From contig LSRX01000183.1 of assembly GCA_001939145.1 (NCBI GenBank), positions 595,582-659,581 on the forward strand: DNA of 64,000 nt, given 5' to 3'. How positions within the stretch are numbered: the first letter of the stretch is position 1; each line of letters starts with the position of its first letter. This stretch comes from Symbiodinium microadriaticum. Lineage: Eukaryota > Sar > Dinophyceae > Suessiales > Symbiodiniaceae. The position numbers were made by a program, and so were the translations under genes. Under the pieces are notes generated by a model. That model searched no databases. It was not told where the DNA came from and saw only the letters and a list, made by a program, of their open reading frames with translations. Below, one piece after another: positions 14,501 through 28,115 of this stretch.

Positions 14501-17500
14501 GGGGAGAACTCCTACGGAATTAACAGTAAAATGAAAGCCTCAATATTTCAGAATGGCCTTCCTCAGCGTGCCTTATCATATTTAGACTCTGAGGATGCGC
14601 AAAAGCCTGTTCTGATCATTAACTCGTGCCACTACAAGGGACAAAAACAGGGCCAGGCTTAACTGGCAGTCATGTTTCGGACTTCGAGGGTGGAGAGGCT
14701 GTGAAGTCCCGATCTATAGGAAAAATCAGATGCAAACAAGCCACAGACGGTCAGTGCTATACTGCTCGGCGGCAGAACGTGAGGCCCTGAACACTACATG
14801 TCAAATCACTGTCACAGCCACCGCAAAGGCCTGAAAACGGTCTAGGGTTTAGGGGTTAAAGATTAGGTCCCAACACTTTCCCTCATTCAACCTTTACAAA
14901 GCCAGGAAGCAAAGGAAGGTTGACGGCGAAAAGATGCCGGCGTAGCAACTCAGACGGCCTTAGTTGCAATTTAGAGGTTCATCACTGACGGTTTTAACCC
15001 TAAGCCCTAAACTCTAAACCCTGAAGCCTTAAGTTGGATATCTTCAACCCTAAACCCTAAACCCCAAATCCCAAACCCAAAACCCTGAACCTTAAACCCT
15101 GGACCCCAAACCCTAAACCCCAAAAGCTAAACCTTTAAATTGGGTACGGGGCTCGGGAGTCGCAGCCGGAAGGGTTCCAGGTTCAGGCTCCAGGGGCTGC
15201 AGAAACTACTGCTGATGATATAAACCTTGCAGTATTTCTTAAGGACCCTGAACCACGAGGATTAGGGTTTAGGGTTTTTCCCTCCCACTTAGGGTTTAGG
15301 GTTGTAGGGTTTAGGGTTTAGGGGATTATGTTAAATATTCCTCATCATAGGTAATGCAGGATTTATTGCATCAGCCGTAGCAGCAGGCCACCCGCATTCG
15401 CAATGTCCAAGGAGGACGCAGCTCTAAACAAAGGCAAGGCAGCAGCAATAGATGTAAACACGTTCATGCGATCTCTGCTTGAGTTACTTGTAGAATCTAG
15501 TCTCAGCATTCTTGCTACGTTGCTTTCGCTCAATTCGTGTCTCAAGAAGATCGGTTGAGTGCTAATTCGCATCTGCAGTACGAGTTTCACTAACGGTGCC
15601 GTGATTAGCCATTCCGCCGCTGCTTGTCATGCGAACACCGCAGTCCTGTGACCATGGACGGAGTACTAGCGACTTGCAGTATCATTTCCACAAGGCAGCT
15701 TCATAGAACTGGAGTCTCAAACCCCTTAAAACCCAAAAACTGCAATCCCTGAAATCCCGAACCCCTAAAGCCCCAAAACATGTAGACCCAGGCCTGGGCC
15801 CCTTCAGCAGGCCCCCCATCTTAAGGGGTTTAGGGCTTTGGGTTTAGGGTGTAGGGCTTAGGGTTTCGAGTTTAGGGAATAACTTGCAATATCATTCCCT
15901 AAAACCTCCTCTTATTTGACCAAAGCCTATTGTTTAAGCCGCTGGCTGAGTAGGGGCATGACCCTGCCACGTGAACTCCGGGGCTTACAACCGAATCCGC
16001 ATTGGATGCACAATTAAAAAATCCAAGCCCTACGTTCTACATCTTCAGCCCTGGTGTAGGCGCGTGAATAACTACGAACACTTTTCCGCAGAGGGTCCTG
16101 ATTATAGAAAACCCTTTTCAGCATGGGCTTGGATTGTGTGCCAGCAAAACCCTAAACCCTAAACCCTCTCAAAGCCACTGTTCTGATCATCCAGGCCCAA
16201 AAATTAGCCCTCTTATGTATCCCCAAAGCAGCACATGAAGGTGCTGAGAATTCTACCCTTATATAAACAGCCACAAAGGTACATAAGGGGCCCCGAAGTT
16301 CTCCCAGCCCATGCTACATCCTGAAACCTGAGGCTCAAAGGATTCCTGTCCTGTTCCTGCCTGCTTGCAGCTTTAGGGTTTAAGGGTTTCGGATTTAGGG
16401 TTTAGGGTGCGAGGTCTCTGGAAACTGAGACTACTAGAAACTCTGGGTCTGTATTGGGGTTCTTAAGATGAACCCGAATATACAGGGATTATAGGGCCAG
16501 GGTTTCTTAGTCAGGTTCCTACATTACGTTATTCGAGGGTGGCTGTAGCAGAGGTTTCCACTATTCAGGGTCTATGTTAGGGTTGAGGGTTCACGGCTGA
16601 GGGTTTAGTGTTTATGGGGTCCCTTGTTGATTTCCCTAATTTCAGCAAAGCCGCGCACGGAAGGCGCGTAGCCGTCTTGGCACCGTGCCTCACCTGAGCT
16701 CTCCCCAGAGAGCCCCACACACTCTTTCTTATTCGCGGGCTGTAGACACCAGCAAAAACAAGGAGCAGCTAGCCGGTGTAGAAAAAACAAAACAAAGGCC
16801 TGCATGCCTTCAGAGTCGACATCCTGTGGCGGCTAGGCCATCTCTGAAACCTGAAAGGACTCAGAAATACTAAACTCTGACCTACGAGGCTTGGGGATTA
16901 CGCGTTAAAGGATCCGAGTAGACCTGAAACCCTCTGAGAACCCTGAATGCTATCAAACAGGGCCCAAGTGGCAGTTGCTGCCAGACTCGATGCGGCTGCC
17001 TCTGCCATCTCCGCAGCCCGTTCCAAAGGCCCGATCGATGGGCTCCATGCGGCAGGGGTCCGGTCGGCATTCCTGGGATTGGGCTTTAGGGCTTTAGGGC
17101 TGTAGGGGTTTTTAGGGTTGTTACAGTGAGAGCTTGAGGCTTGGGTGGTAGGGCTGTGGGTTTCAACTTTGAGCTTTTCGGGTGTCGGGTGTGAAAGGCT
17201 AGTGGAATATCTAGGTCTAGGTAGAACGGCAACATCATCATCGAACCTGAAAATGGGTTCAGGTTGGACACAATGAGTTTCGATGCACACATATAAGCCT
17301 ACACCTGCAACACCAATGGACAACATTGAAAACAAGTCCAAGATGCTCCATCCATAAGCCCTGAAACCCCGAACCGACTACGCTTGAAAGCATGGCAAAG
17401 ATACACCCGAAGCCGTGTTCTAATCCGACAGGCCACTGCAACATTCAAACTCTTCAAATCCTAAGCCCCCCATACGTCCTAATCCTACAAGCGCCCCAAC

Positions 17501-20500
17501 CCGGATAAGCCTTCCAAGACCCTTCTGGTGCTCTTATACAACCCATTTCAAAGCCGTCTAGAACCCCTATAGAACTCCTATAGAACCCTCGTCAAACCTC
17601 TCTATAGAACCCTTGTAGAATTCGTCTTGACTCCCGGTTGAACACAGAAGTAAAACCCTCCGCAACAGGTCACCCACGTCGGAGGCGTGAGCTTCGAGGC
17701 CGCGCATGTCAGGCCGGTCTCAGAAGGGCTGAACCCCGTCCTGGTTTGGGCAGAGGGCCGGGCTGAGATTATCGGATTTTAAGGTTGCCTCTCTTAAGGT
17801 TGAGACAGATTGTTGACGACTCTGCATACAGGTTCCCATAAGGTAGAGGCCTTAATAATTGCAATAGGGACTTCAATAGGCTTGAACCGACTGCTAGCGA
17901 AACCAGAAGTGGACTTTATACCTGATGTGAGCATGGGACGACGAATACTGCATCCTATCTGAACTCCGAGCAGCCTACGAACTAAACACCAGCTCTTCAA
18001 CAAACCCGTTCCGGTGTTGGAACATGGTATACCATGCACACGGTCATGCAGAGGTAAAGGCGAAATCCCGACAAACCTTACACCACCTACCGAACTGCAG
18101 GGGACAGGGTCTTGCAAACGGGCGCGCAGGTGGTGCCAGCAGCCACAGTCTTGCCACGAATGCCCCTGCAGCCACTGGCCTCCCTGTTGGCCTCGGAGAA
18201 GGGGTTGTTGAAGAAAACATAGGGGTTGGAATAATAAGTACAACAGTGTTCCCTTACTTATGCTCCCTACATTACTAAGTACCATGGTACAAGATACTCA
18301 AAATCCCTGGTCTGAAGTGTGAAAGGCCCGTGAATATGTTTAAGCACCGAAGTAACTGCCCTGAACCCAACTGCACATCTGGCTGCCACATCCGGGATCA
18401 CACAGGGCTCCGGGTTGCAAGAGAACGAAGCTGGTGCCAGCTTGCCTGAGACAGCGAAGGCCAAGATGCCCACTTCCCAGTACCCGTCTAACTAAATTCC
18501 TACAAAAATCCAAAACCTCAGATCCTAAACCCCAAAAGCGAAAAAAGAAAACCAAACCCCAAACCCTAAACCCACAGTCTGCCGATATAGAAACCCTCGA
18601 GACCTTTTGTCAATCGCCCCTGGTAACTTCCAAGACGCCCATGCTGCAGGCCAGCGAGGCGACTGAGGGCCGATACCCCTCGGCGCACTGCGTGGTGCCT
18701 TCGAATGGGGTGTGAAGCTTGGGGGTTTGGGGTTTAGGGTTTTAGGGTTTTGGGTTTAGGGTTTTAGGGTTTAGGGGGTTTGGGGTTTGGGGTTTAGGGT
18801 TTAGGGGGTTTGGGGGTTTGGGGTGCTGGGGTTTGGGATGATGAGCGGTTGGGTTCAGGGTGTAGGCTTTGGGGTTTGGGGTCGTTGCAGTTAGGGCTTA
18901 TAGGCCGTATAGGTTTTGGGGGTTCTACAAGGATTCTATGAAGGCTGCATAATGGTCATAAGGACTCCATGTGAGCTTCATATTTTGTGATGTCTTATGT
19001 GGGTTTGTGACCAAGGGCTTTGGGGCTTCGGGTTTTAGGCTACCTAAACTATCAATGGGTTGCTGCATCAATGGCACACTGCAAAAGCACCATATATCAA
19101 CACGGTGTTGGAGCATATGTTACTATTCTACTGAGGACACCGACATTGGCTCAGACAAATGCTTAGCTAGTGAAGCGCTTTCACAAGCGATTGGATTCTG
19201 CAATATAAATCTGCGAGATCCTTTGGGGACATGTGCCACTCCTGACCAGCGGAGCCACTCAATTTTTTTAAGTCGCAGACAGAAACAGAAAGCCTCGACC
19301 CAGCCCGAAAGTCGAAATCCGCAAGCCTACGTCATAGCCGCATGATGCAGACCCCTCAATGAATGAAGAGCCCTAACGGCCCGAGCCCACTTTCCGGGTT
19401 TTTGGCTTTGAAGCTCGTGCACCCGAAAGGCATTAAGCCTCAACCCAATGTAAAGCAGCATCTCTATTCCTCGCCTAAGTTCATAAGACAATTTTGACTG
19501 TGACCTCATGTTTATAAACCTTAGATAATAAAACCCTTCCAGCCCCAGTACTTCAAACAAAACCATGCGTACTATTGATGAATACCAAAGCCTGTTGAAC
19601 ATCAGTCAGGAACGCACACTAATCCCCGGCTACATAGTAACCTTTCGGAGTCCTTAAGCATACCCTGCACTGAACCCTATTCTCACTCTTACGGCCCCTG
19701 TTTTTTGCAAGAGCTTTTGGCCCCTTCTTCGCTAAGGTCGAAGGGCAGAGGTTGCCGGCTTCCACTTTCTCCCCCTCCTCCAGAAAGGGATTTTGTGTTT
19801 ACAGAATTCAGGGTTTTTTTTGGATCTCGGGTTTACAGAATTTAGGGGTTATATAGGGTCTCGGGTTTACAGAACTGATGGTTTTATAGGGTTTCGGAAA
19901 TACAGAAGTGAAGGTTTTACAGGGGTTTAGGACTTATAGGAGTCTCAAGACTTACGGGTTCAGGGGCTGGGGTTGATAAGCAAAGCGAGACCCTTTATGA
20001 TGCTTCATCTGTAGGACCGTATGATGAGCCTGCGTTACGTTCTAGAGGGGCCCGGGTTATCATGAACATCCATAAACCAAGGCTTATAAGGGCTCTGGAT
20101 TCTTACCGAAACGAAGGCATCTTTCCCGAAGTATGGGGGTGCTGGAGTCTCCTGCGGTCTCCAGTTGGGGTCAGCCCCAAGGCCTCAAAGTTTGGCAGGT
20201 CTCACATATGGGTGGTTCTCTAAATTATGGTCCCCTTTTAGGTTTCCAATATATAGTACGGCACTCTGACAAAAAAGGACCCCAAAAGGGAGCCTCGTTT
20301 AGAAAACTACCCATGAACTGGAAAAAGGGGCTTGGACCTACGGTGGAGCTGCAAGGGCAGCGACGGCGAGTCTTCGCTGGTCTTGGTTGTCAGATGCTGT
20401 AGGGTTTCCGGGCTCCGGATCTTGACTGCAGAACCATCGCTTGGGTTAATAAACGGCAAGTGCAGAGATCGGGGGCATTATTAGTCCTTGGACCACTAAA

Positions 20501-23500
20501 AGATGACATGACGCGTCGGAGTTGCGCGCGCAGGCGCATGACTGCCCCGGATGAGCCAATCATTGTGCTTGCCCATCTTCTACTAAGCTTACAAGGACCG
20601 TGCTTTCTGAATAAGGGCCCTGAGGATGGGCTACAAGACGATGTGTGCAAAAGCCTGTGTCCAACCTGAAGAAGACCCCATTACCCCTGGCCAAACCCCA
20701 CTTCAACAAAGCCGTTGCTCAAAACTTATAGGACCTTCTAAACCCGAGAAGGTATGTCAAGTTTGCCTGCAGCTTAAAGCCCTACTCTTGGCCTGCAAAC
20801 GTCGCGGGTAGTGAAGCGAGGAATTGGCGGCTTTTGGGAACTAAGCCTTCTCCCCGATGGCCCAGAAACCATTTTTGCAACTGGTACTACAGTATAAAAG
20901 AAATGACATCTCTGGTTTCCAAAAAGAACGACCAAATATAACGGCGACAAATTTGGAGTTCAAGGTCAGGCATTGGAGAAAGAAGTTCGGACAAGGGTCT
21001 GAGTTCGTAGCTCCGCACTAAAGGCTGAAAGCTCCAAGCATAAGCCGTGCAAACTTCGGTCCTTGCAGTGGTTCGGGGCCGCGTGCGTAATGCCGGAAGG
21101 TGCTTGACAGGCATCTTCGATGCCTTGAAAGGACCCTTTTGGACTCGTCAAGCTAGTAAGCGTAGTAATCCCAAGAATAAAAATGACTGCCCTCAACGCA
21201 AACGATAACCACGAATTATAATTAATATATACCCCGACAGAGCCCCAAAAAAGTCATCCCAGGAGGCTTGGGCTTTGGAGCGGCATTGGGAGCTCAGGCG
21301 GAGTGCCATTCAATCCAAATTGCTTCCACGTCTTCCAGGGCTTTCTGGATGAGAGATGATGAGAGGAAGTGCAAGGAGCAAAGAAGAGGATCGGTTGCGG
21401 CTGAAGCTTCAACTACAAGCCCTAACTTGTAGGCGCTTGCTGGTGGCGGTGACGAGGCCGAGGGTTTTCGGGCGTCGGGCGTTTTGCGTTGCGTTTTCCG
21501 TTGCAGCTAAGCGTGTTCAGGCCTTTTTTAAGTGGTTTGGGCCTGTCGGGTTGCTGAGGCAGCCGCCTCTATCACAAGACGCCGGAAATCCCGGGGACCA
21601 AGAGCTCGAAGCCTCAAATCCAAGAAACCTTCACCCCACAAGGCCCTGAAATACTCCTGGCCGGACGACCTGAACAGTTGAAGGCTTTGCTAATCTTCCA
21701 TGAATGATGCCAAAAGTATAAGGATCTCGAAAACGACGAAGGATATGAGAGCTTGAAGGTGGGGCAGTTGAGAACTCGGCACACTGCCGGACCCCCAAGA
21801 CCCGTAACCAGCAACCCGGTCTTGAGTTTAAGGTTTAGGGCCTTATAGGGTTTTGGGGAAGCCGAAGCGGCATGTCCAAAATGTCGGCGTCATGACAGCG
21901 GCGTTGCACTTCCTCAACTTCTTGCTCTCAAGCTCTCGGGTCTCGTGTTTTCTCCACCTAGCGCTACACCTCGGAAGCGTCCTCACAAAACCCCGAGTAC
22001 ACCGAGAGACCTCGAACTCAAAGATAACATGTAACGTCGACCCCGTGTTAGATACTAAGCTCCCGATCGGAATTGCGGGCTTTCTAACGCCGGGATTGCA
22101 TTTAGTCTGTAAAGAGCATTTACGAATGGGAGACCAACAGAAGAACATCCCAATAAGGAAGTAATGACAAGGTCTCCCTTTTTGATGTAATCTTTTGGGT
22201 GGTTGAAACCGAAGCCAAAAGGGACCCACAGGGAGACCTAGAAAACAACACGTAACGAGGGGCTGCTCGGGCACGGAGGGCGTGTAGCCTTCGATGCATT
22301 GAGTGCGGCAGGCGGCCTTGGAAAACATTTGCGAAAGACTCCAAGTGCCCTTCAGGGTTTAGGGTTTGGTGTTTAGTGTTGAGGGTTTAGGTTCCCTCGA
22401 AGCAAGGTGCCATATCAGGATATAGGGCTAAGCATCTAGAACTTTAAGAATGCTTAGGGATGCTTGGGGGTGTAGGTTTTCATCCCAGGTTTACGGAGCA
22501 GTAACCCACCGTAATAACTCTTGGATTTTGCTTTTCTTTCAGACTTCAGCAACGCTTCGGACCCTTAGGCACCGGATTTTTTCCGAGAAGTTGATGGAAA
22601 AAGTCTGGGACACAGAGTCAGGGCCTGACCGTAGGGTTTCGGGGCTGACATAGTTGATGATTCTGGTTTAGTGCATATCTACTAATGTAGGAACCTGATT
22701 AAGAAACCCTCTTAACGGTAACCCCAAACTAGTCTGGTTCATATTAAGCACCCTAATAAAGACTTCCTACATTATTATCTAACTACAGAGACAGCTACTG
22801 CAGGATTGACCTGGAAGCTGGCACGGTTCTGGGTGCAAAGGTCCCCAGTCGCAGAAGCATCTTGAAAAGTGAATGCGAATAGGAAACAGCGCTATGGCTA
22901 GGAACCTCGAAAACATCGATAATACCAAAGGACCAAGAACAACACAAACCCCAAACCAAGACAACGATGCTGCATATTCATTCAAATTTATAGACATGAT
23001 ATGAGCGATCATGATGATGCACAACGGACAGATTTAAAGTGTACTTCGGCCAGAAATTGAATCTTAGACCCTCAATCGCAACGAAATCTAAACATTGATT
23101 GCTGATCCAAAACTACTACCCCTGCTGCCATCACCGGCACCACCACTACGACCACCAGCGCGAAAGCGACGACTACTCGACTAGTATTGCTACTGCTGCT
23201 GCCACTGCCTCTGGAACTGGCACCGCTATGACTTCTGCTGCTAGAACCAAAACGACGACGACTACCCGACAAAAGAAGGCAAGCCGAAGAACCCCCGAGT
23301 TGATCATGGCCGGATGGGGAACGCCAGCACAGCCACTGCCCAACCTGAAGCACCAGCAAGAAGGAAAGGATTTCGGGTGTAGGGTTTGGTTGGGCATGCG
23401 GGATTCCAGAGGTGGAAGATAAGTACTGGATTGAGCCGGCAAGAACGGCTGAGAGTTGAGATTGTTATCGACTTGAGTTGATTAGGGTCAAAGCGATTGG

Positions 23501-23811
23501 AGTCGAGGTAAACTGCGAACAAGTAGAAGGCCAGACGGTTAACGGCCACAACGATCTTTGGGTTCATGCCTGCATACGCCTCCATGGCTACCGCAGAAAG
23601 AATAAGAAGAAACACATCCCTCATTGCCGCCTCCCTCAACCCGAAGCCCCAACTCACCCTAGAACCCGAGACCCAAAAAGCCACTGAGGCCCCTGAGGCC
23701 CCAAACCCAAAGTCGTAGCCCAAGGCACTTGTTGGCAACCTCGTGCACGACGCAGGGGTCGGGCTCGCAGACCTGGACAGCAGGTGCAGCAGCAACAATA
23801 GATTTGCCATT

Positions 23812-23843
<32 letters not shown>

Positions 23844-26800
23844 GAGGAGGAGGAGGAGGAGTAGTAGTAGTAGTAGTAGGAGTAGCAGTAGCAGCAGCAG
23901 CAGTAGCCTGTCGTCGTAATCATGCTCGCCCTCGAACTCGTACTAGCACTAGAACTGGTCGTAGCTTGTCGTTGTCATCATCGCTGCAGCCGCTGCTCCG
24001 TGGTATCTGCAGTAGGAGTAGGACGAGGAAGCTTCGGGAACCTCAAGTCCTCCTGCTGCCCTAGTGTACAGTAGGGGCCTTCATAATCAGAACAGGCTTG
24101 CTTTGGGCTCCCTGATAGTATATTTATACTAAGGAGCTGTAGGATCTCTATATGACGGCCTTATAAGCCTGAAGTCAGGTCTCCAGTCCTCGATGCCGGA
24201 GGCATCAGGGCTGAGCCCGATTTAGGGCTGCTTCTAGTGGATTGAAACAAGGATCCTACTACGTAGGGCCCGTTTTTTAAATCAGCCCTCCACCGAAAGC
24301 CTAAACCGTACAAAACCGTCTGTAACACCTGAAAAAAGCAGAGTCCCAAAATGAGTACTGAATATTGGCTCTCCGCAAGCTAGCAGGCCCTAGCCCAGCA
24401 GCATAGGTCGGTGGTTCGAAGTTGCCGAGATGGCAGAACCTCCGCTCCAGAAATACGGGGCTAAGCTTGTTTTTGCCTCTAGTGACTCTAGTGGTCTGTC
24501 TCTCTTTAAGCCAGGTGTACACACAGGGGTTGTTCATGGCGGGAGGTGTGCTTAGGGCCCTCTCTAGGCTAGGGCTCCTACAGTAGATTCCCAACAGAAG
24601 GTGCACCTAAACCCTAAACCTTAAACCCCTAGACCCCCAAAAAGAAGGCGCAAGTCTTGCAATGAAGACCTGGGGTTGAGGGACTTGAGGACCGGGGGTT
24701 CGGGGACGCAGGCTGCAAGAGTCGAACCTTCAACCTGGGACTTGGGATTTGAGGATTTCCTGTGCCACGGCTTTGCACCTAACGGCAGGCACTGGAGGAT
24801 ACAAGAACTTACAAAATCCACAACCTCCAAACTTCAAGCTTTTCGAGACACCCCCCTTCGGGCAGCGGAACTGGAAGGTGAAACCGTCTGCACCCAGAAA
24901 CAGTAACCCCCTACACGCATGGTCCGAAGCTTCGTAACGGAAATCACGAGTCTCAAGCTCAAGACCGGACGCAAAAAACGTTAAACTGCCAGATCTCACG
25001 AACTATCCTCTGAATGCCAAGCCCCAAACCCATCAAATCCTCTAGATGCCCAGGCGCAGAGACTTGTGATTCGGCGAGTATCCCTCATTGCAGAGCCTGG
25101 TTTTTTCTCGGGTAAGCAAAGCAAATTGGAAAAATCAGCAACACCCTTCTCTATAGCAGCCACAAACCTGACAGAGAGGGAGGAAGGGGCGGGGCTACAG
25201 TTAAGGCTAATCGAAGGTTCCGTGTCACTTGCGCTTAAGTAGGCAATTACTGCAGCTGGGCCGATGGAAGTTCGAACCACAAGGCAGCGCCCTCTAAACG
25301 TCAACCCGCAAGAAGGACGCTTGTTTGGGCATTCCTTGGGTTCGCGGTGCTATGCTAGCGCCCGAGGGCCCAAGGGAGTGTAGGGCAGGGCCCTGTTGCT
25401 GGATTCCGTGGCTCGGAAGAGACTCAGGTTTAGGGTTTCAGGGTTGAGCTCTAAACCTTCAGCCCTAAACCCCTAAACCCGAAACCCCTAAACCCTAAAC
25501 CACTAAGCCCTAAGCCCCTAAACCCTAAACCCTTAAACCCCTAAACCCTAAACCCCTATAACCCGTCTCTGGCCAAGAACCTCAGGCTTCCAACAGCATG
25601 CTGGACTCTGGTCCGGCCGCTCCGGAAACCCGATGAGAATTCAAACGCCTAGACCCTCCCTCTACCGTTCAGGGTTTAGGGTTACCCTCTAGTTGAGCCT
25701 TAAGTACCCCATGTTTTTGGGGACCATCGACTCCTTCTTCGAAAAAAAAACCCCAAACCCTATGTAAACCCATGTTCTGGACCATTTCTGGCGACCATAG
25801 AACCCTCTTCCAGGGTACCAGGAGGGCCCTGGTGGAAGCGCTCATCTTTTTGCGGCAAGAGCACTCTTTGAGGGGAGTTGGGTGAGATATATTTCATGAT
25901 GGTTCATAAATGTCATACAGTGCTATCGCATCTTATTAATTTTTTATAATGGTATAGTTGGAGCATGGGCTACGGGTAGGGCTATGGAAACCTTAATTAT
26001 ACTATACTTTTTCGACTACCGGGATGCGGATGAGGATGATGTTCCAACTTTACAAGCTTTTTTTGGCTTCAAGGAAAGTTGTCGCCGAGAGTCGTCGTGC
26101 AGCCGGTGCCAGAAACGATGGAATTTCCCTGTGCACAGGCAGACGTTAGCTTCGAAACATCATCTTCAAGTGGTACTTTTGGTATGCTTGTCAGAATTGA
26201 TCGCAGCAGTCGTCGCAAAGCAGCAGTCATCCGAGGGACCAATACGTTTGGGGCTTCGGGTTCGTCGGATGAAGTACCAACCCATAGCAAGGCCCAGGAC
26301 TTTGATTGATATTCTTTCGGTCTGATACCGTGTATTTAAGCTTGAACTTAGATTTGGCGTTGGGGGCTTGGGGTTCGATATGTAACCTGGAAAATGGGGC
26401 TCGTGCCGGCACAAGCGCCTGCATGCTTGCCAGTGTGCCGCGTGCTCATTGAGTCTGCAGCTCAACAGAGGGCGACATATTTAGACGAGCATGGACTCCA
26501 CAGAGTGACTAAGTAGTATTTGCTTTAATGGGCAGACCCTGGAAATCTTAAAGACACTGTTTTGAAAAGTGTTGTACCAGTCAACAAGTAGTATTCTACC
26601 AAAATGTGGGTGTCAATGTTGCATCCCACCGAAGCCTGAAGTTTCACAACCACTCAACCCGAAACCACAGATCTTGTAACCCTGAACCTTTGCATATGGC
26701 CTCTGCTACATTTGGGGTCTCACAAGGTTTGGAATGTATCATACTACAAATTCATGCCTTGAAGCCCAAAAACTCGTAATATAAGGGACTTCGTCAGTAG

Positions 26801-28028
26801 ACTAGGGTTCTGAAGTCTGGGATTCTATCGCCTATACTGCCAAGTATACTGCAAAATCAATCCCGAGGCGCCTGGCGGCACGTGAGCTCTGGGGCATTGG
26901 CAATCTTCGTGGGCGGCGTGCACGGATCCTCGCGGAGACCCCAAAAATTATGAATTCCCAACATGGCAGCATTCAAATGAAGAAGAGCTTCATTGGGGGG
27001 CAGGGATGTGGGGACTACCACCGACACCAAAACCCCTCCCTTCTTCCTTTCCGTGGCCAAGGCCTCCACCGCCCTCGAGTCTCCTTTTATAGTTTCTCGT
27101 TAAGAAGAAGAGCTTTTGCTCGTCCCCAGCACACTTCCTGAAGTAAACAAGCTCTATAAGCAACTCTGGGCTTCGGAAAAGCCGGACCTCGCCATATGTT
27201 GAGTGGGGGTCATATATAGGGTGGCTTGAAGGTTCTTTGGGTGCTGACTATGTTTCGCCAAACGGGGCCTGCATCAAGGGCTCAAAGCGGATCCTACAGG
27301 GTTCGAAGGCTGGGTCCACTAACTCTTATAGCGACCAGGATAATTGATTGAGAAACTTTACAACCCGCAGACCCAAAACGCAGGTCAATCCTCCAGTAAT
27401 GCTTGCTCTTTTTTGCTTGCGGTTCTGCCTTAGGAGGAAGAGACCTCTTAGTGCCTTAGTGACAAGAATAGAGAGTGATCTGAAACCCTGTACGACCTCC
27501 AGCCATAAAGCCTTGGCACCCTAAACCCTAAACCCTAAACCCTAAAACCCTAAACCCTAAAACCCCAAACCCTAAACCCTAAAACCCTAAAACCCTAAAC
27601 TAAACCCTCAACATCCTAAAACCCTAAACCCTAAACCCTAAAACCCTAAACCCTAAAACCCGAAGCCAACGGCCCCGACGGCCCCTGGCCTCCAGGCAGC
27701 TCCAGGAAGCGGGAGTGAGCGCACCCGCGGAACCTGGCGAAAGACGTGCTTGGGCTTTGCTTTTGTGTTTTGGGGTCTATATCGGTTTAGGGTTTAGGGT
27801 TTAGGCTATCCCTTAGCATCAGAAATAGCCCAAAAAACCGTTTATAATAGGGTCTTTGGGCCCAAAAGCCTGAGAATCTGAGTCCTTTGAGGGTAAGGGT
27901 ATACAGTAGGGCTTCGGGTAACGTTTGGGTATATTTGGCGACCAAGGTGCACGACAAGGTTGCGTCGGAAGGATGATATCCCTCCTTGCACTGCCTCGGC
28001 TCCAGGCTTCAAGTTGAGGGTTAGGTCG

Positions 28029-28063
<35 letters not shown>

Positions 28064-28083
28064 GTGTATATGTATATGATATG

Positions 28084-28115
<32 letters not shown>

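Noticed and set aside
15363-15590. 75-codon minus-strand ORF
   Set aside because: It overlaps the right end of the R4 element and has no splice-consistent borders or family match.
22790-22840. Possible M2 exon reading PEPCQLPGQSC
   Set aside because: It lies between 23293-23344 and 22240-22316, which already join in frame with standard spacing, so it would disrupt the module.
24161-24215. Possible M2 exon reading LMPPASRTGD
   Set aside because: No F-x-C or P-C core; the resemblance stops after PAS.
25984-26325. 113-codon plus-strand ORF
   Set aside because: Open in several frames on both strands, with no recognisable domain, and contrary to the strand of all supported exons; a real exon cannot be excluded but is not supported.
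27518-27665. True chromosome end
   Set aside because: The repeat block is short, degenerate and flanked by unique sequence with exons on both sides, so it is interstitial.
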